A DNA stretch of 64,000 bases from Roseitranquillus sp963709765 (GTDB lineage Bacteria > Pseudomonadota > Alphaproteobacteria > Rhodobacterales > Rhodobacteraceae), in contig CAVPXL010000003.1 in assembly GCA_963709765.1 (NCBI GenBank), positions 186,001-250,000 on the forward strand, written 5' to 3'. The translations under genes were made by a program, and so were the position numbers. Positions 54,588-63,172 of the stretch are shown here, one piece after another. Every line of letters begins with the position of its first letter. The stretch's first letter is position 1. The notes under the pieces were generated by a model. The model did no database searches, was not told the origin of the DNA, and worked only from the letters and a program-made list of their open reading frames with translations.

Positions 54588-55157
54588 ATGTCTGAAAGAT
54601 GCCCGTGGTGCGGCGATGACCCGCTCTATCAGGCGTACCACGACCATGAATGGGGCGTGCCGGAACGCGACGGGCGGGCCTTGTGGGAGAAGCTCGTCCT
54701 CGACGGGTTCCAGGCGGGGTTGGCCTGGATCACCATCCTGCGCAAGCGCGACGCCTTCCGCGCCGCGTTCGACGGGTTCGAGCCCGGGGTGATCGCGCGC
54801 TGGGGCGAGGACGACGTGCGGCGCCTGCTCGCCGATCCGGGGATCGTGCGCCATCGCGGCAAGATCGAGGCGACCATCGGCAATGCCCGCGCCTACCTCG
54901 CGATCGAGGAGGCGGAGGGGTTCGCGCCGTTCCTGTGGTCGTTCGTGGACGGCGCGCCGGTGCAGAACCGGCCGCGCGTGATGGAGGATGTGCCGACCGA
55001 CACCCCGGTGAGCCGCGAGATGTCCAGGGCGCTCAGGGCGCGGGGGTTCAAGTTCTGCGGGCCGACGATCGTCTATGCCTTCATGGAGGCGACGGGGATG
55101 GTCAACGACCACCTCGTCACCTGCCCGGCGCACGCCCGGGTCGCGGCGCTGGGCTAG
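54588..55157 (+). CDS. tag: DNA-3-methyladenine glycosylase I
   Basis: Tag excises 3-methyladenine from alkylated DNA. The 189-residue protein has the N-terminal zinc residues in CPWCGDDPLYQAYHDHEWG, given in part, the helix-hairpin-helix region (LLADPGIVRHRGKIEAT) and the late GPTIVYAFMEATG with NDHL near the C-terminal zinc ligands. AGGAG directly precedes the ATG. It converges on the thioredoxin-like gene with a 4-base overlap. Confidence 0.95.
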   Translation: MSERCPWCGDDPLYQAYHDHEWGVPERDGRALWEKLVLDGFQAGLAWITILRKRDAFRAAFDGFEPGVIARWGEDDVRRLLADPGIVRHRGKIEATIGNARAYLAIEEAEGFAPFLWSFVDGAPVQNRPRVMEDVPTDTPVSREMSRALRARGFKFCGPTIVYAFMEATGMVNDHLVTCPAHARVAALG

Positions 55158-55699
55158 CCGCCCGCAGCCAGAGCGTCGAGCGTGGCGACGATCGCGGGGC
55201 TGTCCCATTCGGCGGCGCCGGAGAGGCGCGCGACCTCGCGGCCCCCGGCATCGAGCAGGATCGTGACGGGCAGGGAGAGCACGCCGAGCGCGCTGGCCAG
55301 CGACTGGCGCGGATCGACCAGAAGCGGCAGGTTCTCGGCACCCACATCGCTCAGGAAGCGGCGCATCTCGTCTTTCGAATTGTGCCCGGTCGCGACGGTC
55401 AGCACGGCGACGCGTCCCTCCGTCGCCGTCTTGAGTCGCGCGAGGGCGGGCATCTCCTCGCGGCAGGGCGCGCACCACGTCGCCCAGAAGTTCAGCACGA
55501 CAGGCATGCCGCGCAGATCGGAGAGCGACACCTCCGTGCCGTCGAGGCTGGCGATGGTCGCGTCGGCCACGTCCTGCGGCGCGTCGTGGATGACGAGCCT
55601 CTCCATCCCGCCCGTGCGCAGCGCGTCGAGCGGCGACCCGGCCGCGGCGGCATTTGCGGCGAGCGCGAGCGCGGTGTAGAGCGTGACCAACCTCAGCAT
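55154..55699 (-). CDS. TlpA-like periplasmic thioredoxin
   Basis: A 181-residue exported protein: signal peptide (LRLVTLYTALALAANAAAA) and a thioredoxin fold with the active site WCAPC after VVLNFWATW and the cis-Pro segment LPVTILLD. Such proteins reduce specific periplasmic disulfides, for example in cytochrome c or oxidase maturation. ATG 55699 with AAGGAAG upstream is preferred; 55714 is possible. Its 5' end is 18 bases from the divergent argH start. Confidence 0.9.
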   Translation of the reverse strand: MLRLVTLYTALALAANAAAAGSPLDALRTGGMERLVIHDAPQDVADATIASLDGTEVSLSDLRGMPVVLNFWATWCAPCREEMPALARLKTATEGRVAVLTVATGHNSKDEMRRFLSDVGAENLPLLVDPRQSLASALGVLSLPVTILLDAGGREVARLSGAAEWDSPAIVATLDALAAGG

Positions 55700-55717
55700 T
55701 GGAACTTCCTTCATCAC

Positions 55718-57109
55718 ATGACCGACCAGAGCCAGAATGCCATGTGGGGCGGACGCTTCGCGGCCGGACCCGACGCCATCATGGAGGCGATCAACGCCTC
55801 GATCGGGTTCGACAAGCGGCTCGCCCGGCAGGACATCGCCGGCTCCAAGGCCCACGCCGCGATGCTGGCGGCGGTGGGCATCCTCAGCGATAGCGACGCG
55901 GCGGCCATCGGGGAAGGGCTGGACACGGTCTTGTCAGAGATCGAGCGCGGCGACTTCGCGTTCCGCGCCGATCTCGAGGACATCCACATGAACGTGGAGT
56001 CGCGCCTGCGCGAGCTGATCGGGCCGGCCGCCGGGCGCCTGCACACGGCGCGCAGCCGCAATGACCAGGTGGCGACCGACTTCCGGCTCTGGGTGCGCGA
56101 CCAGATCGACGCGACGCTCGAGGGGCTGGCGGCGCTGCAGCGCGCGCTTCTGGACCAGGCCGAGGCGGGCGCGGACTGGGTGATGCCGGGCTTCACCCAC
56201 CTGCAGACCGCGCAGCCGGTGACCTGGGGCCACCACATGATGGCCTATGTGGAGATGTTCGCTCGCGACGCGGGCCGGTTCGCCGATGCGCGGGCGCGGA
56301 TGAACGAATGCCCGCTGGGCGCCGCGGCGCTGGCCGGCACGTCGTTTCCCATCGACCGGGAGGCGACGGCGGCGGCGCTGGGCTTCGACCGGCCGTGCGC
56401 CAATTCGCTCGACGCGGTGAGCGACCGGGATTTCGCGCTGGAGTACCTCTCGGCGGCGTCTATCTGCGCGATGCACCTCAGCCGCTTCGCGGAGGAGCTG
56501 GTGATCTGGTCCTCGGCGCAGTTCCGGTTCGTGGCGCTTTCGGACCGGTTCTCCACCGGCTCCTCGATCATGCCGCAGAAGAAGAACCCCGACGCGGCCG
56601 AGCTGATCCGGGCCAAGATCGGCCGCATCCTCGGGGCGACGGTGGCGCTCTTCACGGTGATGAAGGGCCTGCCGCTGGCCTATTCCAAGGACATGCAGGA
56701 GGACAAGGAGCAGGTCTTCGACGCCGCCGACGCGCTGGCGCTGAGCCTTGCCGCGATGACCGGGATGGTGCGCGACATGAGCGCCAACCGCGACGCCCTG
56801 CGCGCCGCGGCGGGGGCGGGCTTTTCCACCGCGACGGACCTCGCCGACTGGCTGGTGCGGGTGGCGGGCCTGCCGTTCCGCGATGCGCACCACGTGACCG
56901 GCGCGCTCGTCGCGAAGGCGGAGGCGGCGGGCTGCGACCTCGCCGAGCTGACGCTGGAGCAGATGCGCGAGGTCCACGCGGCGATCACGCCGGAGGTCTA
57001 CGAGGTGCTGGGCGTGGACAATTCGGTGGCCAGCCGCACCTCGCTCGGCGGCACCGCGCCCGCGCGGGTCCGGGAGCAGGTCGCCCGCTGGCGGGACCTG
57101 CTGGCATGA
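55718..57109 (+). CDS. argH: argininosuccinate lyase
   Basis: ArgH splits argininosuccinate to arginine and fumarate. The 463-residue protein has HTARSRNDQ, GFTHLQTAQP and the superfamily signature GSSIMPQKKNPD, whose Ser is catalytic. The N-terminal MWGGRF is typical. Its stop overlaps the start of a small lipoprotein gene (ATGATG), beginning an argH-lipoprotein-lipoprotein-lysA run of amino acid genes. Confidence 0.96.
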   Translation: MTDQSQNAMWGGRFAAGPDAIMEAINASIGFDKRLARQDIAGSKAHAAMLAAVGILSDSDAAAIGEGLDTVLSEIERGDFAFRADLEDIHMNVESRLRELIGPAAGRLHTARSRNDQVATDFRLWVRDQIDATLEGLAALQRALLDQAEAGADWVMPGFTHLQTAQPVTWGHHMMAYVEMFARDAGRFADARARMNECPLGAAALAGTSFPIDREATAAALGFDRPCANSLDAVSDRDFALEYLSAASICAMHLSRFAEELVIWSSAQFRFVALSDRFSTGSSIMPQKKNPDAAELIRAKIGRILGATVALFTVMKGLPLAYSKDMQEDKEQVFDAADALALSLAAMTGMVRDMSANRDALRAAAGAGFSTATDLADWLVRVAGLPFRDAHHVTGALVAKAEAAGCDLAELTLEQMREVHAAITPEVYEVLGVDNSVASRTSLGGTAPARVREQVARWRDLLA

Positions 57110-57270
57110 TGCGCGCGCTGGCCTGCGCGTCGCTGGTTGCCCTGTCGGCCTGCGGGACGACGAGCGATCCGCGGCTCGACGCGAATGTCCGGGTGACGCC
57201 CGACGGGGTGCGAGTGCACCCTTCCGCCGGGATGCGGGTCAGCGGCGTCGGGATCACGGTGTCGCCATGA
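57106..57270 (+). CDS. small lipoprotein, function unknown
   Basis: A 54-residue product with a signal peptide and lipobox (LVALSAC, Cys16), then a short mature part rich in Val and Gly (VRVTPDGVRVHP, VRVSGVGITV-like). It overlaps argH by four bases and its own stop overlaps the next small lipoprotein start (ATGA). The tight coupling and lipobox support a real gene. Function not known. Confidence 0.72.
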   Translation: MMRALACASLVALSACGTTSDPRLDANVRVTPDGVRVHPSAGMRVSGVGITVSP

Positions 57271-57413
57271 AGCGGCTGGCTGTTCTTTGCTGCCTCGTGC
57301 TGGCGGGCTGCGGTGTCGACGGGCCCCCGCAGGCGCCGGAGCGGGACGCCACGCCCGGCCTCACGATCAGCGGCACCGCCGAATTCGGCGTGACGGGCGG
57401 ACGGCAGAAATGA
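57267..57413 (+). CDS. LptM-like small lipoprotein upstream of lysA
   Basis: A 48-residue lipoprotein whose lipobox region LAGCGVDGPPQAPE resembles the LptM/YifL type (LAGCGxxGP). LptM homologues help assemble the LptDE lipopolysaccharide translocon and commonly lie next to lysA, as here (lysA starts 44 bases downstream). The mature part is short and hydrophilic. The assignment rests on this motif and position. Confidence 0.68.
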   Translation: MKRLAVLCCLVLAGCGVDGPPQAPERDATPGLTISGTAEFGVTGGRQK

Positions 57414-57456
57414 CCCGCGCCGGCCGCGGGCCGCGCCTTGGTTCCGGGACGGGCTG

Positions 57457-58722
57457 ATGGACCATTTCCTTTATCGCAACGGCGCGCTTTTCGCCGAGGA
57501 TGTTCCGCTGGCGCGCATCGCGGCCGAAGTGGGGACGCCGTTCTACTGCTATTCCGCGGCGACGCTGACCCGGCATTTCAGGCTGTTCGACGAGGCGCTC
57601 GACTGGGGCCCGCACCTGGTCTGCTACGCGATGAAGGCCAATTCGAACCTGGCGGTCCTCAAGCTGCTGGGCGACATGGGAGCGGGCGTCGACGTGGTCA
57701 GCGAGGGCGAATACCGCCGCGCCCGCGCCGCCGGCATCCCCGGCGAGCGGATCGTGTTCTCGGGCGTGGGCAAGACCCGCGCCGAGATGCGCGTCGCGCT
57801 CGCAGGCGGCATCCGGCAGTTCAACGTCGAGAGCGAGCCCGAGATGCTGGCGCTCAACGAGGTGGCCCTGGCGCTTGGCACGACGGCCCCGATCGCCCTC
57901 CGCATCAACCCGGATGTCGATGCGCAGACCCACGAGAAGATCGCGACCGGCAGATCCGACAACAAGTTCGGCATCCCGATCGCCCGCGCCCACGAGGTCT
58001 ATGCCGAGGCGGCGGGACTTCCGGGCCTGCGCGTCGTCGGGATCGACGTGCATATCGGCAGCCAGCTTACGTCGCTCGATCCGTTCGAGGCGGCCTATGG
58101 CAAGATCGCCGACCTGACGCGGAGCCTGCGCGCCGAGGGGCACGCGATCACGCGGCTGGATCTGGGCGGCGGCCTCGGCATCCCCTACGAGCGGGCGAAT
58201 TTCGCGCCGCCGCTGCCGTCGGAATACGGCGCGCTTGTGCAGCGGACGGTGGGCGATCTGGGCTGCGAGATCGAGATCGAGCCGGGGCGCCTGATCGCGG
58301 GCAATGCGGGCGTTCTGGTGAGCCGCGTCATCTACCTCAAGCGAGGGGAGGGGCGCGATTTCCTGATCCTCGATGCGGCGATGAACGATCTGATCCGCCC
58401 GGCGATGTACGGCGCGCACCACGACATCGTGCCGCTGGTGGAGCCGCCTGCTGGCGTCGAGCGGCAACCCTACGACATCGTTGGGCCCGTCTGCGAAACC
58501 GGCGACACGTTCGCCCGTGCGCGCCCGATGCCGCCGCTGACAGAGGGCGATCTGGTCGCCTTCCGCTCGGCCGGGGCTTACGGAGCGGTGATGGCGTCGG
58601 AATACAACGCCCGCCCGCTGGTGCCCGAGGTGCTGGTGCGCGGCGATCAATTCGCCGTCATACGCAAAAGGCCGAGCTTTGACGAAATGCTCGCGCGCGA
58701 TACCATACCTCACTGGCTGTAG
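57457..58722 (+). CDS. lysA: diaminopimelate decarboxylase
   Basis: LysA makes lysine from meso-diaminopimelate with PLP. The 421-residue protein has the PLP lysine Lys60 in YAMKANSN, the HIGSQL loop, GGGLGIPY, and the late catalytic CETGD. Length is standard. It follows the two small lipoprotein genes and is probably expressed with argH. Confidence 0.96.
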   Translation: MDHFLYRNGALFAEDVPLARIAAEVGTPFYCYSAATLTRHFRLFDEALDWGPHLVCYAMKANSNLAVLKLLGDMGAGVDVVSEGEYRRARAAGIPGERIVFSGVGKTRAEMRVALAGGIRQFNVESEPEMLALNEVALALGTTAPIALRINPDVDAQTHEKIATGRSDNKFGIPIARAHEVYAEAAGLPGLRVVGIDVHIGSQLTSLDPFEAAYGKIADLTRSLRAEGHAITRLDLGGGLGIPYERANFAPPLPSEYGALVQRTVGDLGCEIEIEPGRLIAGNAGVLVSRVIYLKRGEGRDFLILDAAMNDLIRPAMYGAHHDIVPLVEPPAGVERQPYDIVGPVCETGDTFARARPMPPLTEGDLVAFRSAGAYGAVMASEYNARPLVPEVLVRGDQFAVIRKRPSFDEMLARDTIPHWL

Positions 58723-58758
58723 GGCGGAGCGTTCCGTCGAGGCCCCCGATGCGGATGG

Positions 58759-61302
58759 ATGACCCCGAGCGATCCGATCCCTGACGCGGCCCTGCGCCGC
58801 CTGAAACGTCCCGTCGCGCTCACCCGGTTGGGTCTGACGGCCGAACGGGCTTTGCGCGCCTTCTGGCCGCTCGTGACGATCCTGCTTCTTCTGCTCGCGG
58901 CGCTGATGTTCGGCGTTCCGGATTTCCTGCTGCTCGAAGCGGTCTGGATCGGCGGTGTGGCGTCGATCGCCGCGCTTGCCTGGTCGCTCTGGCGGGGCGC
59001 GCGCCGGTTCCGCTGGCCGAGCCGGCAGGACGCGCTCGAGCGGCTGGACCGGACCCTTCCGGGGCGGCCCATCGCGGCGATCCGCGACCACCAGGCGATC
59101 GGCGCCGGGGATCCGGCCTCCGAGGCGGTCTGGCGGGTCCATCTCGAACGGATGGCCGCGCGGGTGTCCGCGGCGCGGGCGGTACGCCCCGACCTGAGGC
59201 TTTCCGCGCGCGACCCGTTCGCGCTGCGCTACGCGGCGGTGCTGGCGTTCGTGATGGCGCTGCTCTTCGGGTCGATCTGGCGCGTCGCGACGGTGGGCGA
59301 GCTTGTGCCGTCGCCGGCCGGCCCGTCACTCGCGGCTGGTCCCGCCTGGGAGGGCTGGGTCGAGCCGCCGGTCTACACCGGCCTGCCGGGGCTCTATCTC
59401 GCCGACATCCCCGCCGGACCTTTCGAGGTGCCCCGGGGCAGCCAGGTGACGCTTCGTCTTTATGGCGAGGTCGGGGCGTTGAGCGTGGCCGAGACGGTCT
59501 CGGGCCGCATCGGCGAGGTGCCGCCCGCGACGTCCGCAGAACACGGTTTCCCGGTGACGCAGGACGGCACGATCGAGGTCGCGGGGCGCGGCGGGCGCGC
59601 GTGGCAGGTGACGGTCGCCCCCGATCTGCCGCCGCGGATACGTCTCGATGGCGCGGCCGAGCGCACCGCGCAGGGCGAGCTGCGGCAGGGTTTCAGCGCC
59701 AGCGACGATTACGGCGTGGTGGCGGGCGATGCACGGATCGACCTGGCGCTCGAGGCGATCGACCGGCGCTACGGGCTCGCGCCTGAACCGGAAGAGCGCG
59801 AGGCCCTCGTCCTCGACCTGCCGTTGACGATCACCGGCGACAGGGCCGACTTCGACGAGACGCTGGTCGAGGATCTGGCCAAGCACCCCTGGGCCGGATT
59901 GCCCGCCCGCCTCACCCTCACGGCCGAGGATGCGGCGGGGCAGACAGGCGTCGCGCCGGCGGAGGCCCTGGACCTTCCCGAACGGCGCTTCTTCGATCCG
60001 CTCGCGGCGGCGATCATCGAACAGCGGCGCGACCTGCTCTGGACGCGAGCCAACGCGCCGCGCGTGGCGCAGGTCCTGCGTGCCGTGAGCTGGCGCCCCG
60101 GCGACCTGTTCCGCAGCGAGACCGGCTATCTGCGGCTGCGCTTCGCCATCCGGCGGCTGGAGACCTACACGCGCCACGACCGGTTGTCGCCCGAGCGGCG
60201 GGACGAGATCGCCGAGGCGCTCTGGCAGGTGGCGCTGCGGATCGAGGAGGGCGACCTCAACGACGCGCTCGAACGGCTGCGCCGCGCTCAGGAAAAGCTG
60301 GCCGAGGCCATGCGCAATGGCGCCACCAACGAAGAGATCGCCAGCCTGATGGACGAGTTGCGCCAGGCGATGCAGGACTACATGCGCCAGCTCGCCGAGC
60401 AGTCCGAGGGGCAGGAGCAGGAGTTTGCCCAGGGCGAGATGCAGGAGATGACGTCCGATCAGCTGGAGGAGATGCTCCAGCGTCTGCAGGAGCTGATGGA
60501 GCAGGGCCGCATGGCCGAGGCGCAGCAGCTGCTGGAGCAGTTGCGCCAGATGATGGAAAACATGCAGATCGCCCAGGGCCAGCAGGGTCAGGGCCAGTCG
60601 CCGGGCCAGCAGGCGATGGAGGGTCTGGGCGAGACGTTGCGCCAGCAGCAGGGTCTGAACGACGATACGTTCGGCGACCTTCAGGAACAGTTCGGCCAGG
60701 GCCAGCAGGGCCAGCAGGGTCAGCCGGGTCAGCAATTCGGGCAGCCGGGCGAGGGACCGGGCCCCGCGCCGCGGAACCTGCAGCCAGGCGAGCGGGACGG
60801 AAACGCGCCGAGCCAGAGCCTCGGCGACCGTCAGCAGGCTTTGAGGGACGAACTTTTACGGCAGCAGCAGGGTTTGCCGGGCGCCGGCACGCCCGAGGGC
60901 GATGCCGCGCGCGAGGCGTTGGACCGTGCCGGACGCGCGATGCAGGGGGCCGAGGAATCGCTGCGGCAGGACGATCTCGCCGGTGCGCTGGATCAACAAT
61001 CCGAGGCGATGGAGGCCCTGCGCGAAGGCATGCGCAACCTCGGCGAGATGTTGGCGCAGCAACAGGGCGAGGGGAATCAGGGCGACGCGCCGGGCCAGGC
61101 CAGGCAGAACGCGCAGCGCGACCCGCTGGGCCGGGAGCTGGGCGCGCAGGGGCGCATCGGCACCGACGAGCAGCTGCTGCAGGGCAAGGACGTCTATCGC
61201 CGGGCGCAGGAATTGCTGGACGAGATCCGACGCCGGTCGGGCGAACAGGACCGGCCCGAGACCGAGCGCGACTATCTCAGGCGGCTTCTCGACCGCTTCT
61301 GA
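58759..61302 (+). CDS. DUF4175 / alphaproteobacterial low-complexity membrane protein
   Basis: An 847-residue protein of the TIGR02302-type family restricted to alphaproteobacteria. Two to three N-terminal membrane helices (about 33-75 and 153-175) are followed by a periplasmic beta-rich domain and a long helical C-terminal half. From about 520 to 690 the chain is rich in Gln, Glu, Met and Gly, with runs such as QEQEFAQGEMQEM and GQQGQGQSPGQQ encoded near 60400-60740. Function unknown; an envelope role is likely from topology. It lies 36 bases after lysA. Confidence 0.88.
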   Translation: MTPSDPIPDAALRRLKRPVALTRLGLTAERALRAFWPLVTILLLLLAALMFGVPDFLLLEAVWIGGVASIAALAWSLWRGARRFRWPSRQDALERLDRTLPGRPIAAIRDHQAIGAGDPASEAVWRVHLERMAARVSAARAVRPDLRLSARDPFALRYAAVLAFVMALLFGSIWRVATVGELVPSPAGPSLAAGPAWEGWVEPPVYTGLPGLYLADIPAGPFEVPRGSQVTLRLYGEVGALSVAETVSGRIGEVPPATSAEHGFPVTQDGTIEVAGRGGRAWQVTVAPDLPPRIRLDGAAERTAQGELRQGFSASDDYGVVAGDARIDLALEAIDRRYGLAPEPEEREALVLDLPLTITGDRADFDETLVEDLAKHPWAGLPARLTLTAEDAAGQTGVAPAEALDLPERRFFDPLAAAIIEQRRDLLWTRANAPRVAQVLRAVSWRPGDLFRSETGYLRLRFAIRRLETYTRHDRLSPERRDEIAEALWQVALRIEEGDLNDALERLRRAQEKLAEAMRNGATNEEIASLMDELRQAMQDYMRQLAEQSEGQEQEFAQGEMQEMTSDQLEEMLQRLQELMEQGRMAEAQQLLEQLRQMMENMQIAQGQQGQGQSPGQQAMEGLGETLRQQQGLNDDTFGDLQEQFGQGQQGQQGQPGQQFGQPGEGPGPAPRNLQPGERDGNAPSQSLGDRQQALRDELLRQQQGLPGAGTPEGDAAREALDRAGRAMQGAEESLRQDDLAGALDQQSEAMEALREGMRNLGEMLAQQQGEGNQGDAPGQARQNAQRDPLGRELGAQGRIGTDEQLLQGKDVYRRAQELLDEIRRRSGEQDRPETERDYLRRLLDRF

Positions 61303-61326
61303 AACGCCGCATCCCTGGAAGGGGCG

Positions 61327-62224
61327 TCAGGTTCCGATCTGCGACAACAGCCTGTCGATGCCTGCGGCCGAGCGTCCGATCGCGGCGTCAAGCCCGGCGC
61401 GGGCGTCGTTGACGATGTCGACATAGGCCTGCAGCGCGGGCGCGGCCTCCGGTATGCGGTCTGCCAGGTCGGGCGCGAACAGGTACGACCCGGCCGCGAC
61501 GGCGCCCAGCATCACCGCGACCGCGACACCGGTGCGAAAGCCGCGGCGGCGGCCGCGTCGGCGCGACCGCGTGTCGGCCGCGGCGCGCACTTCGGCCTCG
61601 CGCTCGGATACAGCGCGCAGGCTGGCGTTGATCTCCTGAATGTCGGGAAGAAGGTCGGGCCGCAATTCCGGCGTCGGCCTGACCGCGCGGCGGGTCGGGG
61701 CCGCTGCGGCGGGCTTCGCCGCGGCGGAACTCCACGTCCATGGAGGGCTGGGTTTCCAGCGCCGTCGCACGGGCCCTGCGGGCGCGGATCTCGCGCATTG
61801 CCTCCTCGCGCAGCACCGCGAGCACGTTGTCGTCGGCCCCGCGCGGCGTGGCTTCGGCGGCCTTCCCGGTGGCATCGGATGTCGGAGCTGCCGGTGCGGC
61901 TCCGTCACCACGCGGCGTCCGCCGGCCCGAGGCACCTGCGTCGCGCGCACCCTGTGCGCCGGCACCCCTTGAGCTTGATCCCTGGCCATCGCGGTCCGGC
62001 TCCGCAGGTGGCGAAGATCCCCTCGCTGCCGCGGGAGCCCTTTCCGCAGGGGGCGCCGGCGCGGCGGGCGGTTTGCGGATCGCCATGGCCGGCGCGATGG
62101 AGCCGTCCTTGCGCTGGAACCACTGATGCGCGCAGGCCGAGCATTGCACGTCACGCCCCTGATCGGGGACCAGCGCGGCCTCGATCTCGTACTGCGCGCC
62201 GCAATTGGGGCAGACCAGTCGCAT
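61327..62224 (-). CDS. zinc-ribbon and membrane-helix protein, one frame change
   Basis: The N-terminus MRLVCPNCGAQYEI with CSACAHQW downstream is the MJ0042-type zinc ribbon, common at the start of alphaproteobacterial membrane proteins. A proline/alanine-rich linker follows. Near 61731 the frame shifts by one extra base: SMDVE continues as SAAAKPAAAAPTRR. A conserved DIQEINASLR segment, a basic stretch and one membrane helix (GVAVAVMLGAVAAGSYLF) close the protein, about 298 residues when corrected. Function unknown, perhaps a regulator tethered to the membrane. It converges on the DUF4175 gene. Confidence 0.78.
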
Positions 62225-62439
62225 GACACCTCGACATTGCACGGCGACGAAGTCCGCCGCATGGTGGCCGCAAGAACGTAACCTGCCTGCAGGGCGGGTT
62301 AAAGTCGAGCCCGGCACAGGCGGGAACAACCGGCGGCGGTGCGGCAATTGTGCCGCGACAGGAACGGGGGATGAGCGGTGGAAAGAGACGCCTGCGTGAT
62401 GACCGGCGTGGTCGGTGGCCCGGGCAGGGCCTCGCGCTG

Positions 62440-63168
62440 ATGCAGTGGATCCGCTCCGTGATCTTCAACATCCAGATGTATCTGGCGATGCCGGTCCTGG
62501 CGCTGGTCCTCACGCCGTTCGCGCTGTTCGATCGCGAGTATGCGTTTCACGCCGTTCACGCCTATTGCCGCTGGGTTCGCTGGACGGCCGGGTGGATGAT
62601 CGGCCTGCGCTCCGAAATCCGGGGAGAGGTGCCGACCGAAGAGTGCATCATCGCCTCCAAGCACCAGTCGTTCTTCGACATCATCCTGATCGTCAGCGTG
62701 GTGCCGCGGCCGAAGTTCATCATGAAGAAGGAGCTGCGCTGGGCGCCGATCCTGGGATGGTATGCCACGCGCATCGGGTGCATCCCGGTCGACCGCGGCA
62801 AGCGGGGCCGGGCCGTGGCGCAGATGGTCGCGGCCGTGGAGGCGGGCCGCGATGGCGGCGGACAGCTCATCATCTATCCGCAGGGCACCCGTGTCGCGGC
62901 GGGCGTGGTGCGGCCCTACAAGGTCGGGCCCGCCATCCTCTACAGCAAGCTGGAGCAGCCCTGCTATCCGGCGGCCACGAATGTCGGCGTCTTCTGGCCT
63001 CGGCGCGGCGTGCTGCGGCGGCCGGGGCTCGCGGTCGTCGAGTTCCTGCCGCCGATCCGACCCGGCCTTTCGCAGCAGGAATTCATGGCGCGCCTCGAGA
63101 CCGAGGTCGAAAGCGTCTCGAACGATCTGATGCGCGAGGCGGGACTGTCGCTGCCGGCCCCCGGCTGA
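62440..63168 (+). CDS. plsC: 1-acyl-sn-glycerol-3-phosphate acyltransferase
   Basis: PlsC makes phosphatidic acid from lysophosphatidic acid at the inner membrane, the step after PlsY. The 242-residue protein has an N-terminal membrane segment (MYLAMPVLALVLTPFALF) and the family motifs KHQSFFD (HX4D), GCIPVDRGKRG and IYPQGTRV, then AATNVGVFW. ATG 62440 is preferred; the frame is open back to 62350 without family sequence. Confidence 0.93.
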   Translation: MQWIRSVIFNIQMYLAMPVLALVLTPFALFDREYAFHAVHAYCRWVRWTAGWMIGLRSEIRGEVPTEECIIASKHQSFFDIILIVSVVPRPKFIMKKELRWAPILGWYATRIGCIPVDRGKRGRAVAQMVAAVEAGRDGGGQLIIYPQGTRVAAGVVRPYKVGPAILYSKLEQPCYPAATNVGVFWPRRGVLRRPGLAVVEFLPPIRPGLSQQEFMARLETEVESVSNDLMREAGLSLPAPG

Positions 63169-63172
63169 GGGC

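Noticed and set aside
59326..60735. A 469-codon minus-strand frame opposite DUF4175
   Set aside because: Leucine/histidine/arginine-rich shadow of the Gln-rich coding tract; no start context or domain.
60400..60740. DNA tandem repeat or CRISPR-like array in DUF4175
   Set aside because: The repetition is due to Gln/Gly codon runs inside a continuous reading frame; units are not regular and have no spacers.
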